This document shows, one piece after another, positions 16,152 to 24,860 of a DNA stretch of 58,256 nt. The DNA lies in contig CAZKDJ010000007.1 of assembly GCA_964551295.1 (NCBI GenBank), positions 1 through 58,256 of the forward strand, in the 5' to 3' direction. Position 1 is the stretch's first letter, and the number at the start of each line of letters is the position of its first letter. The notes beneath the pieces were generated by a model. It was not told the DNA's origin, did no database searches, and saw nothing but the letters and a program-made list of their open reading frames with translations. The DNA comes from JAFGED01 sp964551295 (GTDB taxonomy: Bacteria > Chloroflexota > Anaerolineae > B4-G1). The translations under genes were made by a program, and so were the position numbers.

Positions 16152-17704
16152 CGCGCAGCCCGTGGCTGCGGAACGTGTTCCAACCGCTGGTGATCAGTGG
16201 GATGGTCGGCTGCGTCGCCGTGGCGCTGGCGGAACTGGCACACCTGATCAACCCCAACTGGAATGGCACTTTTTTGGTTGTGGTATGTGTGTTAGCCGCG
16301 TTGGAAGCCTGCTACTCTCATCAACTGCTCAAAAGAATGGCCCCCGTGGACAGAAACGTGCTCAAATTTCGCCTCATCGAACTGTCCCTGTTCCTGGTCT
16401 TGATCAAGATCGGCAGCTTCATAGGCGACAGTTGGAACGACATTCTGGCGGAAATCCAGATGTGGCCCGCTGATCTGAGGACCATCTTTAGTGACAAAGT
16501 ACTAGTTACCTTTGGTCTCGCGTTTGCCTCCTGGATAGCCACTACTGAGACAATGGGGGACCTGGAGCGTCTCGACGATCCTCCCGAATACTATCGCGAT
16601 CAAGTCATCCCCCGACAAAGGATCACCGCCCGTTTCTTTGTCGGAGGCATCCTGCTCTTGATCATCACCGGTCTATCCCGCCTGACGATTGTAGCCCTGC
16701 TGGACCTCAGCCGTCCCTCGGTGCCCGGCCTGGTGCTCAACGTGCTGATCTATTTCCTGCTGGGACTGGTGCTCCTCGGGCAGGTGCAGTACACGACGAT
16801 GCACAGGCGGTGGCACGCGCGCGAGGTAAAGGTCACCGAAAAGCTGGCCGCACGGTGGGTGCGTTACAGCCTGATCTTTATCGGGCTGGCCACACTGGCC
16901 GCCTTTCTGATCCCCACCGGTTACACCATGGGCCTCCTGGAAACCGCAGGAAACTTATTGGCCATACTGGCGACCATCCTCCGGTTCATCTTCGGCTTGA
17001 TCGCATTTCTCGTCTCGCTTCCCCTGTGGCTTTTGTTGCTCCTGTTCAAGGAAGACGCTGCTGCGCCACGCATGCCAGAATTGTCAACCGAGCTGGAAGA
17101 GCCTCCAGCCGCCACCGGCGCTGGGGCCCCCCCCTGGTTCGATACCCTGCGCTCACTCGTCTTTTGGCTCGTCGCGCTGGGCGTGGTCTTTTACGTCGTC
17201 CGCAGCTACCTGCGCGATCACCCCGAAATACGCAAGGCCCTCTCGTCGCTGTGGCTGTTCCGCGCCATAGGCGATTTCCTGACCGCCCTATGGCGACGGC
17301 TGACCGGTCTGGCAGAGGCCATCGGCGAGCACATCCCGCGCACACTATCCCTGCGCAGGCGAAGGGGCAAACGAGCCCAGGGAAAAGCAGCGCGCTTCTT
17401 CCGGCTGGGCACGCTCTCGCCCCGCGAGCGCACGCTGTACTATTACCTCAGCATCCTGCGCCGGGCCGGGCAGCGAGGCTTTCGCCGCAAGGACTCGCAG
17501 ACGCCCTACGAATACGACGCCGCGCTGGAACCCCACCTGCCGCAGGCACAGCAGGAGATGGGGTTGCTGACCGACGACTTTGTGGAAGCGCGCTACAGTT
17601 CACACACCGTCGACCGCGAGAAGGAAAAAGAGGCCCGCGCGCGCTGGAAAGAAGTGCGGGCAGCAGTGCGCGCACTGAGGCGCAAACAAGCAGACGAGGA
17701 TTGA
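16148..17704 (+). CDS. Polytopic membrane protein with C-terminal DUF4129
   Basis: 518 aa, start overlapping the DUF58 stop. About eight hydrophobic segments lie in residues 10-325, then one more near 340-362, followed by a basic linker (LRRRRGKRAQGKAARFF). The last 110 residues match DUF4129: LSPRERTLYYYLSILRRAGQRGF and QTPYEYDAAL. In related clusters DUF4129 ends a protein of the DUF3488-transglutaminase-DUF4129 (TgpA) type; here I see no transglutaminase Cys-His-Asp domain. It completes the MoxR-DUF58 module. Confidence 0.82.
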   Translation: MTRSPWLRNVFQPLVISGMVGCVAVALAELAHLINPNWNGTFLVVVCVLAALEACYSHQLLKRMAPVDRNVLKFRLIELSLFLVLIKIGSFIGDSWNDILAEIQMWPADLRTIFSDKVLVTFGLAFASWIATTETMGDLERLDDPPEYYRDQVIPRQRITARFFVGGILLLIITGLSRLTIVALLDLSRPSVPGLVLNVLIYFLLGLVLLGQVQYTTMHRRWHAREVKVTEKLAARWVRYSLIFIGLATLAAFLIPTGYTMGLLETAGNLLAILATILRFIFGLIAFLVSLPLWLLLLLFKEDAAAPRMPELSTELEEPPAATGAGAPPWFDTLRSLVFWLVALGVVFYVVRSYLRDHPEIRKALSSLWLFRAIGDFLTALWRRLTGLAEAIGEHIPRTLSLRRRRGKRAQGKAARFFRLGTLSPRERTLYYYLSILRRAGQRGFRRKDSQTPYEYDAALEPHLPQAQQEMGLLTDDFVEARYSSHTVDREKEKEARARWKEVRAAVRALRRKQADED

Positions 17705-17715
17705 GAGGAGGCGGC

Positions 17716-17973
17716 ATGGTCTCCTTCGACTTGGCCGACGCCGGTCAGCAGGAGATCTTCCGCTTCTTTGAGGCGCTCAAAGTGTGTCTGCCGGCCACCA
17801 CACTGGGAGACGTGTGCACGCTGGCGCTCTACCCGGCCCACGCCTCCCATCGTGCGCTGAGCCCGGAGGAACGCGCCCGCGTCGGCATCGGCGACGGGCT
17901 AGTACGCCTGTCGGTGGGCATCGAGGCGGTGGGGGACATCATAGACGACCTGAAGCAGGCGCTGGATGGATAA
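17716..17973 (+). pseudogene. C-terminal fragment of a Cys/Met-metabolism PLP enzyme (MetB/MetC family)
   Basis: 85 codons matching only the end of a roughly 390-residue transsulfuration enzyme: VSFDLADAG, then LPATTLGDVCTLALYPAHASH and LSPEERARVGIGDGLVRLSVGIE. The PLP-binding Lys and the whole large domain are absent. The upstream sequence is the intact DUF4129 gene, so the rest is not hidden in another frame. Yet the fragment has a well-placed Shine-Dalgarno (AGAGGAGG, 17704-17711) and an ATG. It is a deletion remnant, possibly still translated as a small protein because it lies in the operon, 11 nt after the DUF4129 stop. Confidence 0.8.
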
Positions 17974-17986
17974 GGGGAGGTGCAAA

Positions 17987-18691
17987 ATGGATACCGAGAC
18001 CAAGCGTGGCGTCGTGAGATGGCTGATTCGAGAGGTTATCGCGGGCTCTGTGATCGTCGCGCTGAGCCTGTTCATCCCCGCCGGGACGGCGAACTGGCCG
18101 ATGGGCTGGGCCCTGGTCGGCGTCTATCTAGCCTGGACCACCGCCACCGCGTTGCTCCTGATCCCCAGAAGCCCGGACCTGTTGATCGAGCGCATGGCAC
18201 GCCGCAAGGACGCCAAGACGTGGGACACGATGCTGATGAGCGTCGTCGGGTTGACCACGCTGGCCAAGCACATCGTCGCCGGACTGGACTTTCGAAGAGG
18301 GTGGACAGCGAACGTGTGGCAGGTGCCGCTCGCGCTGCAGATCGCAGCACTCGTCATCGCGGCGCTGGGATACGCCCTGGGGCTCTGGGCAATGGCGGTG
18401 AACGCCTACTTTTCAAAGATCATGCGCATCCAGGAGGATCGGGACCACACGGTCGCCACTGGCGGCCCCTACCGGTACGTGCGCCATCCGGGCTACACGG
18501 GGACAGTACTGTTCGAGCTGACAACGCCTATTGCGCTCGGCTCATTGTGGGCGCTCATCCCAGGCGGGCTGTCGGCGCTGCTCATGATCGTCCGCACGGC
18601 GCTGGAGGATAAGACGCTGCAGAAAGAGTTGGCCGGTTACACGGATTACACCGAACGAGTGCGCTACCGCCTGCTGCCGGGCGTGTGGTAG
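17987..18691 (+). CDS. Isoprenylcysteine carboxyl methyltransferase-like membrane protein
   Basis: 234 aa, ATG at 17987 with GGGGAGG six nt upstream (an ATG at 17966 overlaps the previous frame and lacks a site). Five or so membrane helices, then the ICMT/PEMT-type C-terminal signature GGPYRYVRHPGYTGTVL followed by a helix and LEDKTLQKELAGYTDY, where SAM and lipid-facing residues lie. Such bacterial proteins methylate unknown lipid or small acceptors; prenyl-protein methylation is not established in bacteria. It follows the PLP-enzyme fragment with 13 nt between. Confidence 0.85.
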   Translation: MDTETKRGVVRWLIREVIAGSVIVALSLFIPAGTANWPMGWALVGVYLAWTTATALLLIPRSPDLLIERMARRKDAKTWDTMLMSVVGLTTLAKHIVAGLDFRRGWTANVWQVPLALQIAALVIAALGYALGLWAMAVNAYFSKIMRIQEDRDHTVATGGPYRYVRHPGYTGTVLFELTTPIALGSLWALIPGGLSALLMIVRTALEDKTLQKELAGYTDYTERVRYRLLPGVW

Positions 18692-18747
18692 CCAAAGCAG
18701 ACGATTGAAATCGTGCTCAGTAGCCACTCGAAAAACGGGGAGCAGTC

Positions 18748-18786
18748 GGTCCCTCCCCCCGTAGTGGGGGAGGTTAGGTGGGGGGG
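18748..18786. repeat. 39-nt dispersed G-rich repeat, copy 1
   Basis: Begins GGTCCCTCCCCCCGTAGTGG and ends GGAGGTTAGGTGGGGGGG. The same unit occurs in the opposite orientation at 37158-37196 with two differences in 39. It lies in the non-coding gap before the histidine kinase gene. The inner CCTCCCCC/GGGGGAGG arms form a hairpin. Confidence 0.85.
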
Positions 18787-18835
18787 GTAAAGCAGCTTGC
18801 ACGATCATGCCCTTTCGAGTACACTGGGGAGCAAG

Positions 18836-20086
18836 ATGCCAGACAAACACAACACGACGCAGCTCAGGAAATCCATAGACGAGTGGCCGACCTTTCCAGC
18901 ACCACCCGCCGGGACCCAAGGCGGCGACCGCCTCTTGCTGGGCGTCGCCTACCTCACCACGGCGGCCGCTTACGTCGCATCCCTGCTCGGCGCTCCGGAC
19001 TTGCGAGAGCCCGCCACGTGGATCGCACTCACGATCCTGTTCGCCCTTTTCGCCCTCAGTATTTACCTACTGCCCAAGTCTTATGAGAGCTTTGCGAGCC
19101 GTCTCGGAGTGGTTTTGTTCCAGATCGCGCTCGTTTTCGTCACCATCATCGTCAGTCAGGGCGACGGCTCCATGCCCGTCCTCTATTTCATCGTCGTCCC
19201 CATAGCCTATCTCTCGTTCACTTTCCTCCAGGCCAGCAGCCTCACGCTGCTCTGCATGGGCACACTGTTTCTGGCTTACCTGATTCTATATGACTTGGGC
19301 TCAGCAGTAGCCGCGCTATTTCCCTATGGCGGCGGATTCGCCTTCTTTGCCGCGATCAGCACGGCCCTCATCCAGCAGCAAAAGGGACGCCAACGGGCCG
19401 AGCAACTGCTGGCCGAGCTGGAAGACGCCCACGAGCAGCTACGAACCTACGCCGCGCAGATTGAGGCACTGGCCGTGGCCGAGGAGCGCAACCGGTTGGC
19501 CCGCGAGATTCACGACAGCCTGGGCCACTACCTGACCGCCATCACGATGCAACTGGAGGCGGCGGGCAAGCTGGTCGCCGAGCAGCCGGAGCGGGCAGCC
19601 GAGTCCGTCGCCAAGGCGGAGGAAATGGCGCGCGAGAGCCTGGCCGAGGTGCGGCGCTCGGTGGCCGCACTGCGCGCCTCTCCGGTGGATACAGCCGCGC
19701 TGGGCGACGCTATCGGCGAACTGATAGAAAACCTCTACGACAGCGGCATTGCGACCACGTTCTCTGTCAAGGGAAAAAGCCAGTCGCTCCCCATCCAGGC
19801 CAAGACGGCCCTCTATCGCGCCGCCCAGGAAGGGCTGACCAACGTGCGCAAGCACGCCAAGGCCAGCGCCGTCGAGGTCAAGCTAGTCTACGAACCAGAG
19901 CAGGTGATGCTGACCATCACCGATAACGGCGTGGGCCAGCGCAGCGAAGAGAGCGCAGGATTTGGACTGCTGGGGCTGCGCGAGAGAATGAGCTTGGTGG
20001 GAGGTACCCTGGAAGCCAACGACGACCCTGAAGGCGGCTTCCGGCTGCGCGTGATCGTGCCACGCGAGTTACAGGAAGATGAGTGA
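18836..20086 (+). CDS. NarL-family sensor histidine kinase
   Basis: 416 aa, ATG 18836 with GGGGAG five nt upstream. Six hydrophobic segments (about 30-170) form an unclassified sensor. A coiled coil (RAEQLLAELEDAHEQLRTY) joins the HisKA_3 domain AEERNRLAREIHDSLGHYL with the His near residue 225. The ATPase part has QEGLTNVRKHAKA and GFGLLGLRERM. Its stop overlaps the start of the response regulator gene by 8 nt; the two are a cognate pair of the LiaS/LiaR or DegS/DegU kind, often responding to envelope stress, but the signal here is unknown. Confidence 0.93.
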   Translation: MPDKHNTTQLRKSIDEWPTFPAPPAGTQGGDRLLLGVAYLTTAAAYVASLLGAPDLREPATWIALTILFALFALSIYLLPKSYESFASRLGVVLFQIALVFVTIIVSQGDGSMPVLYFIVVPIAYLSFTFLQASSLTLLCMGTLFLAYLILYDLGSAVAALFPYGGGFAFFAAISTALIQQQKGRQRAEQLLAELEDAHEQLRTYAAQIEALAVAEERNRLAREIHDSLGHYLTAITMQLEAAGKLVAEQPERAAESVAKAEEMARESLAEVRRSVAALRASPVDTAALGDAIGELIENLYDSGIATTFSVKGKSQSLPIQAKTALYRAAQEGLTNVRKHAKASAVEVKLVYEPEQVMLTITDNGVGQRSEESAGFGLLGLRERMSLVGGTLEANDDPEGGFRLRVIVPRELQEDE

Positions 20087-20738
20087 CCAGATCCGCGTCC
20101 TGATCGCCGACGACCAGCAACTGGTGCGCGAGGGTTTGCACTTGCTGTTGGATTTGATCCCCGGCATCTGCGTGGCGGGTGAAGCACGCGACGGCGTCGA
20201 AGCAGTCGAGCAGGCACAAAAGATCGGGCCCGACGTGGTGCTGATGGACGTGCAGATGCCCAAGCTGGACGGTGTGGCCGCTACGCGCCGGATCCAAGAG
20301 ACCTGCCCCGGGACCAAGGTCATCATCCTCACTACCTTTGACGATGACGAGTACGTCTTTGAGGGATTGCGCGCCGGGGCGGTGGGCTACCTGCTCAAGG
20401 ACGTGCCCTCGGAGCAACTGGCCCAGGCCATCCGCGCCGCCGCCCGGGGGGAGGCCTTCATCCATCCCTCCGTGACCCGCAAGGTGGTGGCCGAGCTCAC
20501 CCGTTTGACCGAGCGCGAGCACGTCCGCCGCGAGCAACCGCTGGTCGAGCCACTGAGCCCGCGCGAGATGGAGGTGCTGAGCCTGCTAGCCGAGGGGCTC
20601 TCCAACCAGGAGATCGCCGAGCGGCTCGTTATCGCCCACGGCACGGTCAAGAACCACGTCAGCAACATCCTCTCCAAGCTGAACGTGCACAACCGCACGC
20701 AAGCGGTGTTGCGCGCGCAGGAGATCGGGCTACTGTGA
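20079..20738 (+). CDS. NarL/FixJ-family response regulator
   Basis: 219 aa. The receiver domain has the acidic pair ADDQQ (10-14), phospho-acceptor Asp in VLMDVQMPKLDG (about 57), Thr in ILTTFDDDEY and Lys in GYLLKDVP. The C-terminal LuxR-type HTH (LSPREMEVLSLLAEGLSNQEIA through GTVKNHVSNILSKL) binds DNA. It is translated with the kinase gene directly upstream and ends before a strong terminator. Targets are unknown; the CPBP protease and ABC exporter genes downstream are plausible candidates by position only. Confidence 0.95.
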   Translation: MSDQIRVLIADDQQLVREGLHLLLDLIPGICVAGEARDGVEAVEQAQKIGPDVVLMDVQMPKLDGVAATRRIQETCPGTKVIILTTFDDDEYVFEGLRAGAVGYLLKDVPSEQLAQAIRAAARGEAFIHPSVTRKVVAELTRLTEREHVRREQPLVEPLSPREMEVLSLLAEGLSNQEIAERLVIAHGTVKNHVSNILSKLNVHNRTQAVLRAQEIGLL

Positions 20739-20760
20739 ATAATCACATCTCTATCCCCCC

Positions 20761-20785
20761 ATAGGCCCCCAGGGCCTATTTTTTT
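20761..20785 (+). terminator. Intrinsic terminator after the two-component pair
   Basis: An 8-bp stem ATAGGCCC/GGGCCTAT with a 3-nt loop is followed by a run of seven Ts, 22 nt after the response regulator stop. Confidence 0.92.
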
Positions 20786-20853
20786 ATGCCCCCAAATATA
20801 CCTGGTAGCACATTACAGATGCTTCCCGGTGGCGTACAATAAGCGCAAGTTGG

Positions 20854-21762
20854 ATGAAAGGAACAAGACTTGTGCAGAACCTAAAGACCTTTATCAAGAA
20901 GGGAAACATCAGGTCCCCAGCCGTATTGTTCTTTATCGGGGTTTACGCACTGGCGCTCGCGGCAACCCTGCTGACAGACCTAGCAAACGCGCTCATTTTT
21001 GTCGGCATCAGCGCAGGAATGCTGCTCCTATGCTGGCTCATCGTCGATATCACCCGCAAAGTGCGAAAGCCCGTTATCGAGATCAGGGGAGCGGCCTTGG
21101 AGCTAGCATTTGGTCTGTTGATCCTCACCGTCTGGACGTTCGTCCCCCTGCCCAAGTTGGATTTTGGCGACAACTGGCGACTGGGACTTGTTCTCAGGAA
21201 ATCCCTTCTGATCGTCGTCCTGCCGTTCGTCCTCTTGAAGCTGCGCAAGTACCCGCTCACGTCTATGGGGCTGACCACGGCCAACTGGAAAAAGAACCTC
21301 GCCGTTGGCCTGATCACCTTCGCGGCCCTGGCGATCCCGGGCGCGTTTTACAGTGGCACAGCAGATCTGATCATAAGCGGAAAGATAACGCTCGCTCAGG
21401 CCACCATTGCACTCCCCATTTACTTTGTCCACAACCTGTTCCTGTCAGGATTTTCAGAAGAGTTCTTCTTCAGAGCGTTCATACAGACCCGGCTTTCGAA
21501 AGTGCTCAAATCCCAAATAGGCGGCCTCCTGATCGCCGCGCTTTTGTTTGGCTTTGTACACCTCGACGACATCATGTACTGGTATCCTGGCACAACAGCA
21601 GTCGAAGCGTTTTGCAGAGCGTTCTTTGTGCAAACGTCTACGGGCCTTGTTTTCGGCGTCCTTTGGCAGAGGACCCGGAGTCTGATACCGGGCGTCTTTA
21701 CTCACACCGCCCTAAATAGTTTGAACAGCTTCGCCTCGATCATCCCCCAACTCGGGTTATGA
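20854..21762 (+). CDS. CPBP (Rce1-like) intramembrane metalloprotease
   Basis: 302 aa, about eight membrane helices. The CPBP/ABI motifs are present: FSEEFFFRAFI (paired Glu and Arg) near residue 205, FGFVHL with His near 233, and HTALN near 288. The first ATG (20854) lacks a Shine-Dalgarno; a GTG at 20872 has AAAGGA at suitable spacing and may be the real start. TACAAT at 20835-20840 looks like a -10. Bacterial CPBP proteins often process or protect against peptides; the ABC-2 exporter genes follow, so a peptide-related role is possible but unproven. Confidence 0.87.
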   Translation: MKGTRLVQNLKTFIKKGNIRSPAVLFFIGVYALALAATLLTDLANALIFVGISAGMLLLCWLIVDITRKVRKPVIEIRGAALELAFGLLILTVWTFVPLPKLDFGDNWRLGLVLRKSLLIVVLPFVLLKLRKYPLTSMGLTTANWKKNLAVGLITFAALAIPGAFYSGTADLIISGKITLAQATIALPIYFVHNLFLSGFSEEFFFRAFIQTRLSKVLKSQIGGLLIAALLFGFVHLDDIMYWYPGTTAVEAFCRAFFVQTSTGLVFGVLWQRTRSLIPGVFTHTALNSLNSFASIIPQLGL

Positions 21763-21808
21763 GATTCAGGCACTCCAAGTGCCACTTTAGAACTGGAGAA
21801 CTAGAACG

Positions 21809-22780
21809 ATGACAAACGTAAGCATAATTATCGAAACCCAGGAACTGGTCAAGCGATACAGTGATCCCTCGGCACGCCTAGGGCACAGCGTCGACGCGGT
21901 AAAGGGCCTCAGCTTTGCCATCCGCCGAGGAGAGATATTCGGTCTCTTGGGCCCCAACGGCGCTGGCAAGACCACCACCATCTCGATGCTCTCCTGCCTG
22001 CTGGAGCCAACCGAAGGCACGGCCATCGTCGCTGGATACGACGTGGGCAAAGCGCCGGGCGAGGTCAAGCGGCGCATCGGCCTGGTGCCCCAGGAGCTGG
22101 CCCTCTACCCCACCCTCAGTGCGCGCGACAACCTGGACTATTTCGGGCGCATCTACGGGCTGCGCGGCCGCGAGCTGCGCCGGCGCGTGGACGAGGTGCT
22201 GGAGACGGTCGATCTAACGGAACGGGCCAAGGCGGCGGTCAAGACCTACAGCGGCGGCATGAAGCGGCGGCTCAACATCGCCGCCGGGCTGCTCCACCGG
22301 CCCGAGGTGCTCTTTCTCGACGAACCCACCGTCGGCGTCGATCCCCAGTCGCGCAACGCCATCTTTGAGCACGTGGAGCGGCTGCGAGACGAGGGGATGA
22401 CGATTCTCTACACCACCCACTACATGGAGGAGGCCGAGCGGCTGTGCGACCGCGTGGCCATCATCGACGAGGGCCGCATCGTCGCCCTGGATACGCCTCG
22501 CAAGCTGATCGCCGACCTGGGCGGTGGCATCATCCACCTGGGCGTGGCCAACGGTATGGCCGACGAGATCCTTACCCAAATCCAAGCGCTCTCCCAGGTC
22601 AAGACCGCGACGCGCTTCGACGGCAAGGTAAAAGTAGAGGCGGTGCACGCGCAAGAGGCGCTTATCCGCCTGCTGGAGCTGTTCAATCAAACCAATACCG
22701 ACATCACCGCGCTGGAGGTGCTGGAGCCCAACCTGGAGACCGTTTTCCTGCACCTGACCGGCAAGCGGCTGAGGGAGTAG
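21809..22780 (+). CDS. ABC-2-type exporter, ATP-binding subunit
   Basis: 323 aa. Walker A GPNGAGKTTT (about 49-58), Q-loop LVPQELALYP, signature YSGGMKRR (about 147), Walker B VLFLDEPTVGVD (about 168), H-loop TTHYMEEAE. The DrrA/Nod-type C-terminal region is present. It energises the permease encoded next. An insertion between strand 1 and Walker A (YSDPSARLGHSVDAV) is slightly longer than usual. Confidence 0.94.
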   Translation: MTNVSIIIETQELVKRYSDPSARLGHSVDAVKGLSFAIRRGEIFGLLGPNGAGKTTTISMLSCLLEPTEGTAIVAGYDVGKAPGEVKRRIGLVPQELALYPTLSARDNLDYFGRIYGLRGRELRRRVDEVLETVDLTERAKAAVKTYSGGMKRRLNIAAGLLHRPEVLFLDEPTVGVDPQSRNAIFEHVERLRDEGMTILYTTHYMEEAERLCDRVAIIDEGRIVALDTPRKLIADLGGGIIHLGVANGMADEILTQIQALSQVKTATRFDGKVKVEAVHAQEALIRLLELFNQTNTDITALEVLEPNLETVFLHLTGKRLRE

Positions 22781-22838
22781 TTGGGAAACTGGTAGACCAG
22801 GAAATCGGTAACTGGTGACCAATCTACCAGTTTACCAA
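22781..22838. repeat. Inverted repeat between ABC subunit genes
   Basis: Arms TTGGGAAACTGGTAGA (22781-22796) and TCTACCAGTTTACCAA (22823-22838) pair over 16 positions with one mismatch; the centre also contains AACTGGT. It would put a hairpin between the ATPase and permease cistrons, where it could reduce read-through or protect the upstream message. Confidence 0.75.
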
Positions 22839-22870
22839 CTGCCAATCCACCAATATATAGGAGCAAGATC

Positions 22871-24109
22871 ATGATGCACCAAATCCTATCCACCACTTGG
22901 AAGGACCTAAAAATCCTGTTCAAGGACCCCGGCGGGATGGCCACGCTTTTCCTGATGCCGCTGATGTTCATCATCGTGATGAGCACCGCCCTGCAGGGCC
23001 TGTTCAACACGGGCACCGACACACAGCCCAGGCGTTTGCCGGTGGTCAACCTCGACCGCGGCGAGTACGCCGCCCAGGTCATCGACGCTCTGGACAGTAT
23101 CGACGGCATCGAGGTAGAGATAGCGTGGGACGGCGTGACGCTGACGCGCGAGCGGGCCGAGACGCTGGTGGTCGACGGCGAGTGCTCGGTGGCCATCCTC
23201 TTTCCCGCCGACTTTTCCGCCCAGATCGCGGCGCGGGTCGAGAATGACGACGCGGCGGCCACCATCGAGCTGATCGCCGACCCAGCGGTATCGACCCAGT
23301 TCATCGCTCCCATCCAGGGGATGGTCTTTGGCGCCGCCGAGCGTGTGGCCGAGACAGAGGTGGCTCAGGTCCACATCGCGGAAAGCCTGGCCGAGGCCTT
23401 TGCCCAACTGCCCCCAGAGATGCAGCCTGCCCCCGGCCAGATCACCGTCGAGATGAATGGGACAAGCATCGTCACACTGAAGCAGGTCGCGCCAGCAGAG
23501 ATGGACATCGAAGACGAACCCGACACCTATCAACAGAACGTGCCCGGCTACACCGTCATGGGCGTGTTCTTTATCGTGGGCACGATGGCCTCTTCAATCC
23601 TACAGGAGAAGCGCGAAGGCACCTTCCGCCGCCTGCTGGTCGCCCCGCTGCCCAAGCCCATCCTGCTGGCGGGCAAGATACTGCCCCACTACCTGGTCAA
23701 CCTGGTTCAGATCGCCATCATGTTCGGCGCGGCCCACCTGCTGTTTGGTATGGCCTTTGGCAACCCAATGGCGCTGGCAGCGATCAGCATGACACTGGCA
23801 GCGGCGGCCACGGGCTTGGGCATCATGATCGCCGCTCTGGGCAAGACCGACACACAGATCGGTGGGCTCACGTCCCTACTCACATTGACGATGTCAGCAT
23901 TGGGAGGTTGTCTGATGCCCACCTTCATCATGCCCAGCTTCCTGCAGACGCTCTCTCGCTTCATCCCACACGCTTGGGCCATGCAGGGATTCCAGGACGT
24001 GCTGGTGCGCGGATACGGGTTGGCGGGAGTATTGCCCGAGGCAGGTATCCTGCTGGGCTTTGCCGCCGTCTTTTTCCTGATTGGCGTGTGGCGCTTCCGA
24101 TTCGATTGA
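22871..24109 (+). CDS. ABC-2-type exporter, permease subunit
   Basis: 412 aa, ATG 22871 (or 22874) with AGGAG upstream. One N-terminal helix (MATLFLMPLMFIIVMSTAL), a 170-residue extracytoplasmic region, then five C-terminal helices beginning at YTVMGVFFIVGTMASSIL with the cytoplasmic QEKREGTFRRLLVAPL loop typical of ABC-2 membrane proteins. This is the YhgE/DrrB-like single-gene permease topology, so it probably works as a homodimer with the upstream ATPase. Substrate unknown. Confidence 0.92.
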   Translation: MMHQILSTTWKDLKILFKDPGGMATLFLMPLMFIIVMSTALQGLFNTGTDTQPRRLPVVNLDRGEYAAQVIDALDSIDGIEVEIAWDGVTLTRERAETLVVDGECSVAILFPADFSAQIAARVENDDAAATIELIADPAVSTQFIAPIQGMVFGAAERVAETEVAQVHIAESLAEAFAQLPPEMQPAPGQITVEMNGTSIVTLKQVAPAEMDIEDEPDTYQQNVPGYTVMGVFFIVGTMASSILQEKREGTFRRLLVAPLPKPILLAGKILPHYLVNLVQIAIMFGAAHLLFGMAFGNPMALAAISMTLAAAATGLGIMIAALGKTDTQIGGLTSLLTLTMSALGGCLMPTFIMPSFLQTLSRFIPHAWAMQGFQDVLVRGYGLAGVLPEAGILLGFAAVFFLIGVWRFRFD

Positions 24110-24164
24110 ATCCTCCCTCCACCGATTCCTTCCCCGTCAGGAAGAGAGAACACTGAACAACAGC

Positions 24165-24197
24165 AAGCGTTCTGGCGATCCAGCCAGAGCGCTTTTT
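24165..24197 (+). terminator. Intrinsic terminator after the ABC-2 permease
   Basis: A 12-bp stem (24165-24176 with 24183-24194, one G-U pair) with a 6-nt loop and T-run to 24197, 56 nt past the permease stop. Confidence 0.88.
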
Positions 24198-24295
24198 GGC
24201 GCCCGGCAAAACTGCACCGAAAGCCTACGGCAGACACTTGCAATCCTGCCCCGATGGGATAAACTACTATGGTCGGCAAACCAGAGGAGGTCACG

Positions 24296-24853
24296 ATGAA
24301 AAAAGTGATCGGGGTCGTCGGAAGCCCGCGCAAGAAGGGGAATACACACATCCTGGTCTCCAGAATCCTGGAGGGCGCGGAGGCAGAGGGAGTCCAAACA
24401 GACATCGTCTTGCTCGGCAAGCTAAAGATCCGCGAGTGCGACGGCTGCCACGCCTGCTGGAAAGACAAACCGTGCGCCAAAAGAGACGACATGAACGACC
24501 TGTACCCCAAGATCGAAGAGAGCGACGCCATCGTGTTTGGCACACCGGTCTATTGGTACGGGCCGACGGCGCTGATGAAAGGCTTTATCGACCGGTTCGT
24601 ATACTTTAACTGCCCCGAGAACCGAACCAAGATCAAGGGCAAACGGGCGGCCATAGCCGTGCCCTACGAAGAGGAAAACCCCAAGACGGCCAAACCCGTG
24701 GTGACATTCTTTGAGAAAAGCCTCGATTACCTGGAGATGAACCTGATCGGCAAGATCATCGTGCCCGGCGTGAGCGACAAGGGCGACGTCTTGCAGAAGG
24801 AACAAGTCCTGGCCAAGGCCTACGAACTCGGGCAAAGGCTAGCCCAATTATAG
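24296..24853 (+). CDS. NADPH-dependent FMN reductase / iron-sulfur flavoprotein-like
   Basis: 185 aa, ATG 24296 with AGAGGAGG six nt upstream. A flavodoxin fold: GVVGSPRKKGNTHIL is the FMN phosphate loop and FGTPVYWYGPTALMKGFIDR the isoalloxazine-binding loop. Cysteines in ECDGCHACWKDKPCAKRDD match the WrbA/iron-sulfur flavoprotein subgroup, though a bound cluster is not certain. It probably reduces quinones or small acceptors. It is 7 nt upstream of a histidine kinase gene and likely co-transcribed. Confidence 0.9.
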   Translation: MKKVIGVVGSPRKKGNTHILVSRILEGAEAEGVQTDIVLLGKLKIRECDGCHACWKDKPCAKRDDMNDLYPKIEESDAIVFGTPVYWYGPTALMKGFIDRFVYFNCPENRTKIKGKRAAIAVPYEEENPKTAKPVVTFFEKSLDYLEMNLIGKIIVPGVSDKGDVLQKEQVLAKAYELGQRLAQL

Positions 24854-24860
24854 TTTCCCA

